A DNA stretch of 64,000 nucleotides. It comes from Streptomyces sp. HUAS ZL42. GTDB lineage: Bacteria > Actinomycetota > Actinomycetes > Streptomycetales > Streptomycetaceae. The DNA lies in assembly GCF_040782645.1 (NCBI RefSeq), contig NZ_CP160403.1, positions 4,030,001 through 4,094,000 on the forward strand. The letters run 5' to 3'. A program made the translations under genes and the position numbers. Each line of letters starts with the position of its first letter. Positions within the stretch are counted from its first letter, which is position 1. Below, in pieces: positions 16,641 through 25,688 of this stretch. The notes under the pieces are model-generated. The model was not told the DNA's origin. It ran no database searches and saw nothing but the letters and a program-made list of their open reading frames with translations.

Positions 16641-18254
16641 CTACCTGAACCTCAGTGCCTTCATCACCCTCAGGCTGCGGCTCATGAAGGCCGCGTACTT
16701 CTCGTCGTCCATCCCCAGCGAAGGCGCCATCGGCAGCAGCCTCTGCTGGGCCACCGTCTGCGCCTCCGTGTACTTGAGGATGCCCTCCGAGCCGTGCCTG
16801 CGGCCCAGGCCGGAGTCCTTCATGCCGCCCATCGGGGACTGGACGCTGCCGTAGGCGGGCGCGTAGCCCTCGTTGACGTTCACCGTGCCGGTGCGCAGGC
16901 GGGACGCCACCTCCCGGCCCCGTCGGCCGTCCTTCGTCCAGACCGAGGAGTTCAGGCCGTACGGCGTGGAGTTGGCGAGCTCGATCGCCTCCTCGTCCGT
17001 CTTGAAGCGGTAGATCGAGACGACCGGACCGAAGGTCTCCTCCGTGCAGACCGACATCGGTTCCGTCACGCCGTCGAGGATCGTGGGCTCGAAGAAGTAC
17101 GGGCCTATGTCGGGGCGGGCGACGCCGCCGGCGACCACCTTCGCGCCCTTCGCGACCGCCTCCTCCACGTGCCGCTGCACCGTCTCCAGCTGGCGTTCAC
17201 CGACCAGGGAGCCCATGTCGGCGCCGTACGCGAGGGACGTGCCGAGGCGCATGGCCTTCGTGCGGGCGGCGAAGCGCTCGAGGAAGGCGTCCGCGACGGA
17301 CTCGTGGACGTACAGCCGCTCGATGGAGATGCAGAGCTGGCCGGCGGAGGAGAAGCAGGCGCGGACCGCGCCCGCGGCGGCCTTCTCCACGTCCGCGTCC
17401 TCGAGGACCAGCATCGCGTTCTTGCCGCCCAGTTCGAGGGAGACGCCGACCAGGCGGGCGGCGGCGCCCCGCGCGACCTCTCGGCCGGTGCGGGTGGAGC
17501 CGGTGAAGGAGACGTAGTCCGCGTGCTTGACGACCTCGGGGCCGACGACCGGGCCCTCGCCGAGGACGACCTGGAAGACCTCGGCCGGCAGTCCGGCCTC
17601 GATGAGGAGGTCGCGCGCCCACAGCGCCGTCAGGCACGTCTCCGTGTCCGGCTTCATCACGACCGCGTTGCCCGCGGCGAACGCCGGGAGCGCGTCGCCG
17701 ACCGAGAGTTCGAGGGGGTAGTTCCAGGGGGCGATCTGGCCGACCACGCCGCGCGGGTGGCGCAGTTCGGTGACGCGCGTGAGCGTGGGCATGGCGCCGG
17801 CGTGGCGCTTCGGCTTCAGGTAGGCGGCGGCGCGGCGGCCGTAGTGGCGGGCCGCCACGGCGACGGCCTGCACCTCCTCGTGGGCGTGGAGGCGCGCCTT
17901 GCCGGTCTCCAGCTGGATCAGGTCGAGGACCTCGGCCTGGCGTTCGAGCACCAGGTCGTGGAAGCGGAGGAGGACCGCCGCGCGCTGCCGTACCGGGGTC
18001 TGGGCCCAGACGGCCTGGGCGGCGCGGGCCCGCTCGAAGGCGAGGGCCACGTCCTCGGGAGTGGACTCGGGCAGGTCGGCGAGCTTCTCGCCGGTGAACG
18101 GCGTGTGGTTGGCGGTCCGGCCGGATCCGGCCACGCCCTTGGTGAGCTGGGCGACCAGCTCGGGGGTGACCACGTCGGCGGCGGTACGGGCGCCCTGCGG
18201 GGCAGGGGCGAGGGGATTCGTGCCGGTCTTGGCCGGGGCCTGCGCGTCCGTCAT
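16641..18254 (-). CDS. Aldehyde dehydrogenase, succinate-semialdehyde dehydrogenase type
   Basis: A 537-residue NAD(P)-dependent aldehyde dehydrogenase. Key residues are present: Asn178 in PWNYP, Lys201 in VMKPD, the general base Glu274 in LELGGKN and the nucleophile Cys308 in FSSAGQLC. The length and the RHPRGVVGQIAPWNYP and GTVNVNEGYAPAYGS blocks match the succinate-semialdehyde dehydrogenase GabD2 group of actinobacteria, an enzyme that forms succinate from the semialdehyde in the GABA and related pathways. A 40-residue Ala/Pro-rich N-terminal extension is present. Two palindromes at 18330-18368 lie upstream and may be operators. It follows the GMC oxidoreductase by 27 bp and is likely cotranscribed with it. 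Confidence 0.88.
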   Translation of the reverse strand: MTDAQAPAKTGTNPLAPAPQGARTAADVVTPELVAQLTKGVAGSGRTANHTPFTGEKLADLPESTPEDVALAFERARAAQAVWAQTPVRQRAAVLLRFHDLVLERQAEVLDLIQLETGKARLHAHEEVQAVAVAARHYGRRAAAYLKPKRHAGAMPTLTRVTELRHPRGVVGQIAPWNYPLELSVGDALPAFAAGNAVVMKPDTETCLTALWARDLLIEAGLPAEVFQVVLGEGPVVGPEVVKHADYVSFTGSTRTGREVARGAAARLVGVSLELGGKNAMLVLEDADVEKAAAGAVRACFSSAGQLCISIERLYVHESVADAFLERFAARTKAMRLGTSLAYGADMGSLVGERQLETVQRHVEEAVAKGAKVVAGGVARPDIGPYFFEPTILDGVTEPMSVCTEETFGPVVSIYRFKTDEEAIELANSTPYGLNSSVWTKDGRRGREVASRLRTGTVNVNEGYAPAYGSVQSPMGGMKDSGLGRRHGSEGILKYTEAQTVAQQRLLPMAPSLGMDDEKYAAFMSRSLRVMKALRFR

Positions 18255-18329
18255 GAGGCGCAGGGTATGACGTGGGGAAGGCTTTGTGTACCCGGCGGTA
18301 ATAGGGATTCACGGAGTGCTCACACGGCG

Positions 18330-18368
18330 CCAGTGTCCACTGGCAACAAACGCGCTGATCAGCGCGTT
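18330..18368. promoter_or_regulatory. Two adjacent palindromes upstream of the aldehyde dehydrogenase gene
   Basis: CCAGTGTCCACTGG (18330-18343, 6-2-6) is followed five bases later by a perfect 20-bp palindrome, AACGCGCTGA with its complement (18349-18368). The second has no loop, so it is more likely a dimer operator (TetR-type shape) than a terminator. Both lie 76-114 bp before the dehydrogenase ATG and downstream of the kinase stop. Confidence 0.5.
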
Positions 18369-18390
18369 GACGGGGACGGTCGCCCCCTGA

Positions 18391-20061
18391 TCATTCTTTT
18401 CCGATCACGAGCCGGTCCCGGGCTCCCTTGAACACCGCCGTGCCCTTCTTCTCCGTGGGGGTGCCCTTGGGCATGTCCACGCGCAGTTCGTACATGCGGT
18501 CGTCGCCGGTGACGACGAACAGCTCCATGACGCGGGTCGGGGACTCCTCCATGTCGTAGGTGGTGTCGGAGAGGACGGCGTCGTAACCCTTGAACGTGGT
18601 GCGGGTCGCCTGGCTGCTCGCGTCGTGGTTGTAGCTGTTCCAGGTCTCGTACGCCTGCTGCGCCTGGTCGAGCAGACCACGGGGCGCCTTGTCCCACTGG
18701 GTGAGGCGGACCTGGACGAGTCCGATGTCGTAGACGACGAGCCGGGGCTGGTCGGCGGCGCTGCCCTCGCGGGCGGCCTCCTTGTACTCGGCGGGAAGGA
18801 AGAGGACGGCGTCCATGTCCTTCTCGCGGTGGGCGACCCAGGAGCCGGTGGTGGGGGAAGGGGAGTTCGTGGAGGGGGTGGCGGCGGGGGCCGAGCTGTG
18901 GGTGGCGGTGTGTTCGCCGACCGCGTTGTCGCCGGTCTCCACCAGAACACCGGAGGCGGCCAGCCAGGCGCCACCGGCGAGGAGGACGGCCAGCCCGGCC
19001 CCCAGGAGGGCGGGGCGGCGAAGGAGTAAGGGGCGGCCGGGGAGGGGCGTGGTGACGGTTTCCGGGGTGGCGGCGGTGCTGGACATGGCTGCCGCCGGAT
19101 CCGGAGCGGGGGCCTGTTCGGGGCGCGGCCGCTTCAGGCGTACGGTCCCGCGGTCCTCGGACTCCCCCAGCCGCGAGCCGTCCTGAGCCTCCGTCGCTCC
19201 GGTCTCGGGTACGGACGGTACGGGCCGCCCCTCGGCCACCGCCTGCAGCACGAGGGCGACCTGCTCGGCGCCCGGTCGGCGCTCGGGGTCCTTCTCCAAC
19301 AGCCGCACGATCAACGGCCCGAGCGGTCCCGCCTGCTTCGGCTCGGGCGGCTCGGCGGAGAGGATCGCGGCGAGCGTGGACTCCAGGGTCGTACGGCGGA
19401 AGGGAGACCAGCCCTCCACGGCGGCGTACAGGAGGACGCCGAGGGACCACAGGTCGGAGGCCGGTCCCGCGCCGCGCCCCGACATCCGCTCGGGGGCGAT
19501 GAACTCGAGCGAGCCGACGAACTCGCCGCTGACGGTGAGGGACTCCTCGCCCTGGATGTGGGCGATGCCGAAGTCGGTCAGAACGACGCGGTGGTGCGGG
19601 CCGAGCAGGACGTTGGCGGGTTTGACGTCGCGGTGCACGATGCCCACGGCGTGCGCGGCGCGCAGGGCGCCCAGGACGGCGAGGCCGATGCGGGCGGACT
19701 CGGTGGGCTCCACGGGCCCGCGCCGGAGCACCTCGTGGAGGGACTCCCCGCGGATCAGCTCCATGACGATCCACGGCAGTCCGTCCTCCTCGACGACGTC
19801 GTGGATGGAGACGGCGGAGGGGTGGTCGACGCGGGCGGCGGCCCGTGCCTCACGGTAGAGGCGGTGGGCGGCCCGCTGGTGGGCCTCGCCCTCGGGGTCA
19901 CCGGGCAACCGCGGCTGCTTGACGGCGACTTCGCGCCCCACCAGTTCGTCGAGCGCACGCCACACGGTGCCCATGCCGCCGGAGCCGATGCGCTCGACCA
20001 GGCGGTAGCGCCCGCCGACCATCCGCTCCTCGACGCCCGCGGAGCCCCCGTCGTTGCTCAT
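18391..20061 (-). CDS. Transmembrane Ser/Thr protein kinase (array member 1)
   Basis: A 556-residue eukaryotic-type Ser/Thr kinase. The kinase domain (residues about 19-280) is intact: glycine loop GSGGMG at 26-31, Lys48 in VAVKQ, HRDVKPAN with Asp145, DFG with Asp163, and APE near 190. A Pro/Ala-rich linker leads to one membrane helix at 351-370 and an external domain of about 185 residues (MDAVLFLPAEYKEAA onwards) that contains no PASTA repeat. The ATG at 20061 gives a kinase beginning within 20 residues. It is divergent from the glycosyltransferase gene and separated from the other five kinases by it. A homologous kinase array is known from S. coelicolor, where it affects sporulation; ligand and substrates here are unknown. 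Confidence 0.93.
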   Translation of the reverse strand: MSNDGGSAGVEERMVGGRYRLVERIGSGGMGTVWRALDELVGREVAVKQPRLPGDPEGEAHQRAAHRLYREARAAARVDHPSAVSIHDVVEEDGLPWIVMELIRGESLHEVLRRGPVEPTESARIGLAVLGALRAAHAVGIVHRDVKPANVLLGPHHRVVLTDFGIAHIQGEESLTVSGEFVGSLEFIAPERMSGRGAGPASDLWSLGVLLYAAVEGWSPFRRTTLESTLAAILSAEPPEPKQAGPLGPLIVRLLEKDPERRPGAEQVALVLQAVAEGRPVPSVPETGATEAQDGSRLGESEDRGTVRLKRPRPEQAPAPDPAAAMSSTAATPETVTTPLPGRPLLLRRPALLGAGLAVLLAGGAWLAASGVLVETGDNAVGEHTATHSSAPAATPSTNSPSPTTGSWVAHREKDMDAVLFLPAEYKEAAREGSAADQPRLVVYDIGLVQVRLTQWDKAPRGLLDQAQQAYETWNSYNHDASSQATRTTFKGYDAVLSDTTYDMEESPTRVMELFVVTGDDRMYELRVDMPKGTPTEKKGTAVFKGARDRLVIGKE

Positions 20062-20179
20062 GCCCCATGACTACCGCGCGGGGCGCCTCTTTGTCGACGG
20101 CGGGCCCGGCAGGACTGGATCCCGACATTTCGGAACGCGCATCAGTGCAAATCCCAGTCGGGCCGGGCCCCTTGTCCGG

Positions 20180-20193
20180 GTGACCCACGTCAC
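20180..20193. promoter_or_regulatory. Palindrome GTGACCCACGTCAC in the kinase/glycosyltransferase spacer
   Basis: Fits the Streptomyces Crp pattern GTG(N6)GNCAC and differs by only one base from the site at 13608-13621. It lies 110 bp before the glycosyltransferase start and 119 bp before the divergent kinase start. Function is inferred. Confidence 0.45.
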
Positions 20194-20302
20194 TTCACCG
20201 TGTCAACGTTTTAACCAGGGCGAAACGGGTAGACATGGGCGCTTCATGATACCTTCACGTCTCCCTCGGCGCCTTTCCCTGAGCAAACGGAGAACGTGGA
20301 CG

Positions 20303-22345
20303 ATGGCCGGCCCCACCGTTTCGGTGATCATCGCTGCGTACAACGCGATGCCGTATCTGACTCGCTGCGTCACGTCCGTCGCCGACCAGACCATCGGCCG
20401 GCAGAAGCTGGAAGTCATAGCGGTCGACGACGGTTCCACCGATGGCACGGCCGAGGAGCTCGACCGCCTCGCCGGCGCGTACCCGAAGCTGCTGCGCGTC
20501 GTCCGCCAGGAGAACTCCGGTGGCCCGGCGGCCCCCCGCAACCGCGGACTCGACCTCGCGCGTGGCACGTACGTCTTCTTCCTGGACGCCGACGACTACC
20601 TGGGCCCCGAGGCCCTGGAGCGCATGGTGACGATGGCGGAGCAGAACCGCACCGACGTCGTCCTGGGCAAGATGGTCGGCGTCGGCGGCCGTGGCGCTCC
20701 CCGATCCATGTTCCTGCGCAACCAGCCGAGGACCGATGTCTTCGACTCCCGCGTCTGGTGGACCCTCAGTCCCATGAAGCTGTTCCGCCGTGAGCTGGTG
20801 GAGCGGCACAGGCTGCGCTTCCCGACCGAGTTCCGCACGGGCGAGGACCAGCCGTTCGTGGGCATGGCCTACCTCAAGGCGTCCGGCATCTCCGTGGTCG
20901 CCGACTACGACTGCCTGTTCTGGGTCCTGCGCGACGACGGCGGCAACGTCACCCGGACCACGTCGGGTTCGGAGCCCCGGCTGCGCTACCTCGCGCACAT
21001 GGTCGAGCTGATGGTCCAGAACGTCCCGGCCGGACCCGGCCGCGACCACCTCGCGCACCGCCACCTCACCGTCGAGGTGCGCACCCTCGTCCGCTGGCAC
21101 CTCGCCCGCGAACCCCGCGAGAAGCAGGAGCAGACCCTCGCCCGGCTCGCCGAGGTCGTCGCCCCGTTGCTGCACGAGGGCCTGCGCGGGCGCATCCCGG
21201 CACTGCCCTGGCTGCGCCTGCACTTCATCCGGGAGCGGATGCTCGACGAACTCCTGGAACTCGACCGCTTCGAGGTCCGGGAGAGCAGGTCGGGCGTGGC
21301 CACCCCGGTCGTCGTGGACGACGGCCGGGCCTACGCCCGGTACCCCTTCTTCCGCGACCCGGCCCGGTCCGTGCCCGACGCCTACTACGACGTCACCGAC
21401 CGGCTCGGGGTCCGCCACCACGTCTCCCGCGCCGAGCTGCGCGGCACGGCCCTGCACCTGGCCGGGCACGGCTACGTCCACCGCGTGCCCACCCAGGACG
21501 TGACGACCGACCTGGTGCTGCGCGAGCGCGACAGCGGAGTCGAGTACCGGCTGCCCGTGACGCACACCGCGACGCCGGGCCTCGGCGCCGCCGAGGACAA
21601 GGGACGGTACGAGTACGAGAAGGCGGGCTTCGAGGCCGTCGTCGACATCGACACCGCCGCCGACGGCAAGCCTCTCGCGGACGGCCTCTGGGACATCTCC
21701 CTCGCCGTCGGCGCCCAGGGCCTGACCCGCGAGGTGCGCATCGGCAGCAAGCGGGCCGAGGAACTCGGCGGCAAAGCGCGGACGTACGCCGTGCGGAGCG
21801 CGCACGGCGTTCGCGCCGTCACGCTGTACACGACCAAGCCGTACGGCAACTACACGCTCGACCTGGGCGAGCAGAAGCACAAGCTGGCCCCGCGCCTCGT
21901 CGTCGATTCGTTCCGGTGGTCCGGCGGTGAGCCCAGGCAGCTCGTGATCAGCGGGCACAGCGAGCTCGGCAGCTACCCCGAGGACCTGGCCGTCGTCCTC
22001 ACCCGCGACGGCAGGGGGACGGTGACCGTCCCGGCCCAACGGATCCCGGACAGCGACACCTTCACCGCCCGGGTGAGCGTGCCGGAGCTTCCCGCCGGCC
22101 TGTGGCGCGGTGAACTCCGGCTCGGCGACCGGACGGTGCCGCTCCCGGCCCCGCCCGGCTTGCGACTGCCGCCGGCGAAGTGGCGCCACGACGGCCGCCC
22201 CTGGTCCGCCAGGCCGGTCTCCGCCGGCGGCGGGAAGTTCGCCCTGCGGGTGGCCAGGACCAGCCTGGTGAAGGCGATCGTCACAGCTTGTCGACGTCCA
22301 GGTTCTCGATCGCCGTCTTCGCCACCTCGCGTCCCCGCTCCGTGA
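20303..22345 (+). CDS. Family 2 glycosyltransferase with a long C-terminal beta region (teichoic-acid-type)
   Basis: A protein of about 680 residues. The N-terminal 230 residues are a GT-A family 2 glycosyltransferase: TVSVIIAAYNAMPYL, VIAVDDGSTDGT, the DxD-type FFLDADDYLGPE, and FRTGEDQPFVG, a catalytic-base region. The rest is helical linker and two or more beta-sandwich-like domains, as in glycosyltransferases that decorate wall polymers (TarS/TarP-like). No signal peptide. The acceptor is not known; wall teichoic or similar polymer is inferred. The start at 20303 has a weak GGAG site. The last 65 bp overlap the convergent kinase gene, giving an odd Arg/Pro/Ser-rich tail (CRRPGSRSPSSPPRVPAP). 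It sits inside the kinase array. Confidence 0.8.
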   Translation: MAGPTVSVIIAAYNAMPYLTRCVTSVADQTIGRQKLEVIAVDDGSTDGTAEELDRLAGAYPKLLRVVRQENSGGPAAPRNRGLDLARGTYVFFLDADDYLGPEALERMVTMAEQNRTDVVLGKMVGVGGRGAPRSMFLRNQPRTDVFDSRVWWTLSPMKLFRRELVERHRLRFPTEFRTGEDQPFVGMAYLKASGISVVADYDCLFWVLRDDGGNVTRTTSGSEPRLRYLAHMVELMVQNVPAGPGRDHLAHRHLTVEVRTLVRWHLAREPREKQEQTLARLAEVVAPLLHEGLRGRIPALPWLRLHFIRERMLDELLELDRFEVRESRSGVATPVVVDDGRAYARYPFFRDPARSVPDAYYDVTDRLGVRHHVSRAELRGTALHLAGHGYVHRVPTQDVTTDLVLRERDSGVEYRLPVTHTATPGLGAAEDKGRYEYEKAGFEAVVDIDTAADGKPLADGLWDISLAVGAQGLTREVRIGSKRAEELGGKARTYAVRSAHGVRAVTLYTTKPYGNYTLDLGEQKHKLAPRLVVDSFRWSGGEPRQLVISGHSELGSYPEDLAVVLTRDGRGTVTVPAQRIPDSDTFTARVSVPELPAGLWRGELRLGDRTVPLPAPPGLRLPPAKWRHDGRPWSARPVSAGGGKFALRVARTSLVKAIVTACRRPGSRSPSSPPRVPAP

Positions 22346-23897
22346 AGTCGCCCTTGCCCGGGTAGCTGACGGTGAGCTTGTACAGGTCGCCGGCGGAGTT
22401 CTTGTAGTAGAAGATCTTCACCTCGCGAGGGCGGCGGTTCTGACTGTCGTCGGTGGTGTAGACGACGGTGTTCTCGGCGGACGGCTTGCCCTGGTACGTC
22501 GTCTGCTTCGGGGCCGTCTCGGCGCCCTCGGGCATGTCGAGCTCGTAGCTGCCGTTGTCCTTGAAGTCGCCGTCGTCGTCGTACATCTCGGCGGCCGCCG
22601 AGTCGGCGATGGCCTGGGTGGTGTCCTCGGACTTCTTCTGGAGCGTCAGGCCGATCCAGATGCTGCCGCTCCAGTCGGTGAACGCGACCCAGTGCCCCTT
22701 GTCCGTCTTCCGGTCGGGCTCGGTCCGCTGGTAGTCGGCGGGGAACGCGAGCGTCGCGGCGACGTCCGTCTCGTGCTTGGTCTTCCAGCCGTCGGGCAGC
22801 GGCCCCGCGAACGGGTCCGCGATCACCAGGTACGCCGTGACCGCGGCCGCGACGACCGCGGCGCCGAGCCCGATCCACGTCGTGCGGCCGAACCGGCGTC
22901 CCCGCTCGAGAGCCTCGGCGTAGTGCACGACCTGCGTGGGCTGCGGAGCCGGCGGGTTCGCGGCCGTCTCCAGCAGGGCGCGGACCTGGGCGGCGTTCGG
23001 GCGGCGCGCCGGATCCTTCTGCAGCAGGCCGTTGATGGCGTCGGCGAGCGGGCCCTGCGCGGAGGCGGGCGGCGCGGGCGTGGCATTGAGGACGGACTGC
23101 AGGGTTGCCGGGGTGTTGGTGCGGCGGAACGGGGACACGCCCTCCGTGGCCGCGTACAGCACCACGCCGAGGGACCAGAGGTCGCTCGCGGGGCCCGGGC
23201 GCTGGCCCAGCACCCGTTCCGGCGCGATGTATTCGGGCGATCCCACGAAGCCGCCCGTGTCGGTGAGGTTCGTCTCGCCCTCGATCTGGGCGATGCCGAA
23301 GTCGGTGAGCACGACCCGGTCGTGCCGGCCCAGCAGCACGTTGTCCGGCTTGACGTCCCGGTGCAGGATGCCCGCCGCGTGCGCGGCCTCCAGCGCGCCC
23401 AGCACCTCCAGGCCGATCCGGGCCGCGTCGCGCGCGCTGAGCGTGCCTTCCTGGAGGGCGACGCCGAGGGAACGTCCCTGCACCAGCTCCATCACGATCC
23501 ACGGCTGGTTGTCGACCACGGCCACGTCGTGCACGTTCACGACCGCGGGGTGGTCCAGACGGGCCGCGGCACGCGCCTCGCGGCGCATCCGCTCGAAGAC
23601 GTTGGCGCGTTCGCGTTCAGGAAGATGATCCGGAACGCGAGGCTCCTTGACGGCCACCTCACGGTCCACCGTCTCGTCCTTGGCCCGCCACACCGTGCCC
23701 ATTCCGCCGTGCCCGAGCCTGCCGAGCAGCCGGTAACGACCAGCGATGAGGCGGCCGGTTCCCGGGTCCTGAGCAACTTGTGCGGGTACGGCGTAAGGGT
23801 TGTCCGGAAGCGGCGCGACCGCGGCAGGGTTCGGTGGTTGCAGTCCAAAACTCGTCGGCTCGTCGGCCCCGTAGCGGGCTCCCCCGTTGTTGCTCAT
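22281..23897 (-). CDS. Transmembrane Ser/Thr protein kinase (array member 2)
   Basis: A kinase of about 538 residues. A 50-residue Pro-rich N-terminal leader precedes the kinase domain (about 53-315), which has GHGGMG, Lys84 in VAVKEP, Asp181 in HRDVKPDN and Asp199 in DFG, so it should be active. A single membrane helix lies at about 355-375 (WIGLGAAVVAAAVTAYLV). The external domain starts WKTKHETDVAATLAFPADYQ and ends TAIENLDVDKL; it is not PASTA. ATG at 23897 is preferred; a second ATG at 23909 has no ribosome site. It is the last gene of a run of five minus-strand kinase genes and its end overlaps the convergent glycosyltransferase by 65 bp. Confidence 0.93.
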   Translation of the reverse strand: MSNNGGARYGADEPTSFGLQPPNPAAVAPLPDNPYAVPAQVAQDPGTGRLIAGRYRLLGRLGHGGMGTVWRAKDETVDREVAVKEPRVPDHLPERERANVFERMRREARAAARLDHPAVVNVHDVAVVDNQPWIVMELVQGRSLGVALQEGTLSARDAARIGLEVLGALEAAHAAGILHRDVKPDNVLLGRHDRVVLTDFGIAQIEGETNLTDTGGFVGSPEYIAPERVLGQRPGPASDLWSLGVVLYAATEGVSPFRRTNTPATLQSVLNATPAPPASAQGPLADAINGLLQKDPARRPNAAQVRALLETAANPPAPQPTQVVHYAEALERGRRFGRTTWIGLGAAVVAAAVTAYLVIADPFAGPLPDGWKTKHETDVAATLAFPADYQRTEPDRKTDKGHWVAFTDWSGSIWIGLTLQKKSEDTTQAIADSAAAEMYDDDGDFKDNGSYELDMPEGAETAPKQTTYQGKPSAENTVVYTTDDSQNRRPREVKIFYYKNSAGDLYKLTVSYPGKGDFTERGREVAKTAIENLDVDKL

Positions 23898-24000
23898 GGG
23901 TCCATCCATATCGCGGTAAGCGCTCCTGCATCCACCTCCGGCGCTTTCAAGTCACAGACCCGTGACGCAGACTGTTACTTATCTCCCGCTCACAGGGGAA

Positions 24001-25614
24001 TCAGGTCCGTACGAACGTGTCGACCGCGACGTCGAAGTACTCCCGTGCCTCGCGCACCTGCCCGACCGGCGCCGACACCCACACGTCGTACATCCGCCCG
24101 GCCTCCTCCCAGCACAGGTCGTAGGTGTGCCGGGGTCCCTCCGCCGTGCTGAAGCCGTTCCAGGTGAACTCCCAGAGGGCGGCGGGCCGTCCGCCGCGGG
24201 TGGTCTCGGTGACCCGGCCGTCGTGGTAGCCGGGGTTGGTGTCCGGTCCCTCGGCGGCCGCGCGCCGCATCACCTCGAGCGGGCCACCCGGTTCCGGGTC
24301 GGTGATCTTGATGCCGAGACGGAAGGTGTCCCCGGGCGACATGTAGAAGACCCGCTCGCCCTGCGGCTTGCGCGTGAAGCCGTCCGGCACGGCCAGCGAG
24401 AAGCCCGCCGGATCGTCGGCGATGCGGTAGCCGGAGGGGGCGGTGGGGCGGTCGTCGCTCGCGGGGGACGTCACGGGGGACGGGGAACGTGTCGCGGTGA
24501 CCGTGGGGGACGGGGAGCGGGTGACCGTGGGGGACGCGGAGGTGCTCGCGGAGCTGTGGGGAGCCGAACTCGTCGGCGTACGGCCCCCCTGCTCGCCCCG
24601 GTTCACCAGCAGCGCCGCCGCGGACACCCCCGCCCCGGCCATCGCCGCGACGAGCAGCGCGGCCACCAGCACACCCCGGGTCGAGCGGCCGGTACGGGAC
24701 GGGGCCGGCGGTTCCTGCGCGGGCAGGTGGCGCTGCGTCGGCGTGTAGGGGGGCGTCGGCCGCGGCGTACGGCCCGTGTCGAGGAAGGCCCGCAGCATCC
24801 GCTCCGCCTCCGCCAACTCCAGCCGCCGCTCGGGATCGCGTTCCAGCAGGCCGCGTACGACGGGCAGCAGCGGCTCGGCCTGTGCGGGCGTACGGATCTC
24901 GTCGAAGACGACCGCGTGCAGCACGCCGCCCAACGAGTCCCGCCGGAACGGCGATTCGCCGCTCAGTGCCGCGCACAGCAGCGTGCCGAGGGACCACAGA
25001 TCGGACTCCGGCCCGGTCCTGGCCCCGGACATCCGCTCGGGCGCGGTGTACTCGGGCGAGCCCACGAAGGAGCCGGTCTCGGTGAGGGTGGTGGCGCCCG
25101 CGACCTGCGCGATACCGAAGTCGGTGAGGACGACGCGGTCGGTGCCGGACTCCAGGAGCACGTTCGCCGGCTTGATGTCCCGGTGCAGCACGCCGGCCGC
25201 GTGGGCCGCGCGCAGGGCGCCGAGCAGGTCGACGCCGATCCGGGCGACCGCGGTCGCGTCCAGGGGGCCGACGGCGGAGATCCGCTCCGCGAGGGAGCCG
25301 CCGTCGATCAACTCCATGACGATGTACGGGCGCTCGTCGTCCTCGACGACGTCGTGCACCACGATGATGTGCGGATGGCTCAGCTGTGCGACCGCACGTG
25401 CCTCCCGCAGGGTCCGCTCGCGGTGCTGCCGGGCCTCGTCCGCCGAGAGCGAGGCGTCCTGGGCGAGCTCCTTGACCGCCACCTGCCGCCCCAGCAGCTG
25501 GTCGGTGGCCCGCCATACGACACCCATGCCGCCACGCCCGAGTCTCGCCTCCAGCCGGTAACGGCCCGCGATGACCCGGACATCGTCCCCCTCGGTCCCC
25601 ATGGGCCCCATCAT
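24001..25614 (-). CDS. Transmembrane Ser/Thr protein kinase (array member 3)
   Basis: A 537-residue kinase with an intact catalytic domain (about 17-285): GRGGMG, Lys48 in VAVKEL, Asp146 in HRDIKPANV, Asp165 in DFG, and TAPERM. A Pro/Thr-rich linker is followed by a membrane helix at about 318-340 (VLVAALLVAAMAGAGVSAAALL). The external domain starts after a Ser/Thr/Pro spacer with the pattern GYRIADDPAGFSLAVPDGF and includes WEFTWNGF and a single Cys. The start is uncertain among ATG codons at 25614, 25611 and 25602; GGGG precedes the last. It lies 74 bp downstream of array member 4. Confidence 0.92.
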   Translation of the reverse strand: MMGPMGTEGDDVRVIAGRYRLEARLGRGGMGVVWRATDQLLGRQVAVKELAQDASLSADEARQHRERTLREARAVAQLSHPHIIVVHDVVEDDERPYIVMELIDGGSLAERISAVGPLDATAVARIGVDLLGALRAAHAAGVLHRDIKPANVLLESGTDRVVLTDFGIAQVAGATTLTETGSFVGSPEYTAPERMSGARTGPESDLWSLGTLLCAALSGESPFRRDSLGGVLHAVVFDEIRTPAQAEPLLPVVRGLLERDPERRLELAEAERMLRAFLDTGRTPRPTPPYTPTQRHLPAQEPPAPSRTGRSTRGVLVAALLVAAMAGAGVSAAALLVNRGEQGGRTPTSSAPHSSASTSASPTVTRSPSPTVTATRSPSPVTSPASDDRPTAPSGYRIADDPAGFSLAVPDGFTRKPQGERVFYMSPGDTFRLGIKITDPEPGGPLEVMRRAAAEGPDTNPGYHDGRVTETTRGGRPAALWEFTWNGFSTAEGPRHTYDLCWEEAGRMYDVWVSAPVGQVREAREYFDVAVDTFVRT

Positions 25615-25688
25615 GCCGCACCGGACGGAGCCCTTCCGGGGCGGTGTCCGGCCAAGTCAGCCGGAAGTGGGCCAGGAGGCCGCCGGGA

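Noticed and set aside
14685..18431. A 1248-codon plus-strand open frame antisense to the GMC oxidoreductase and dehydrogenase genes
   Set aside because: Both minus-strand genes have complete families and motifs; the plus frame is a mirror of their third-position GC and shows no family feature.
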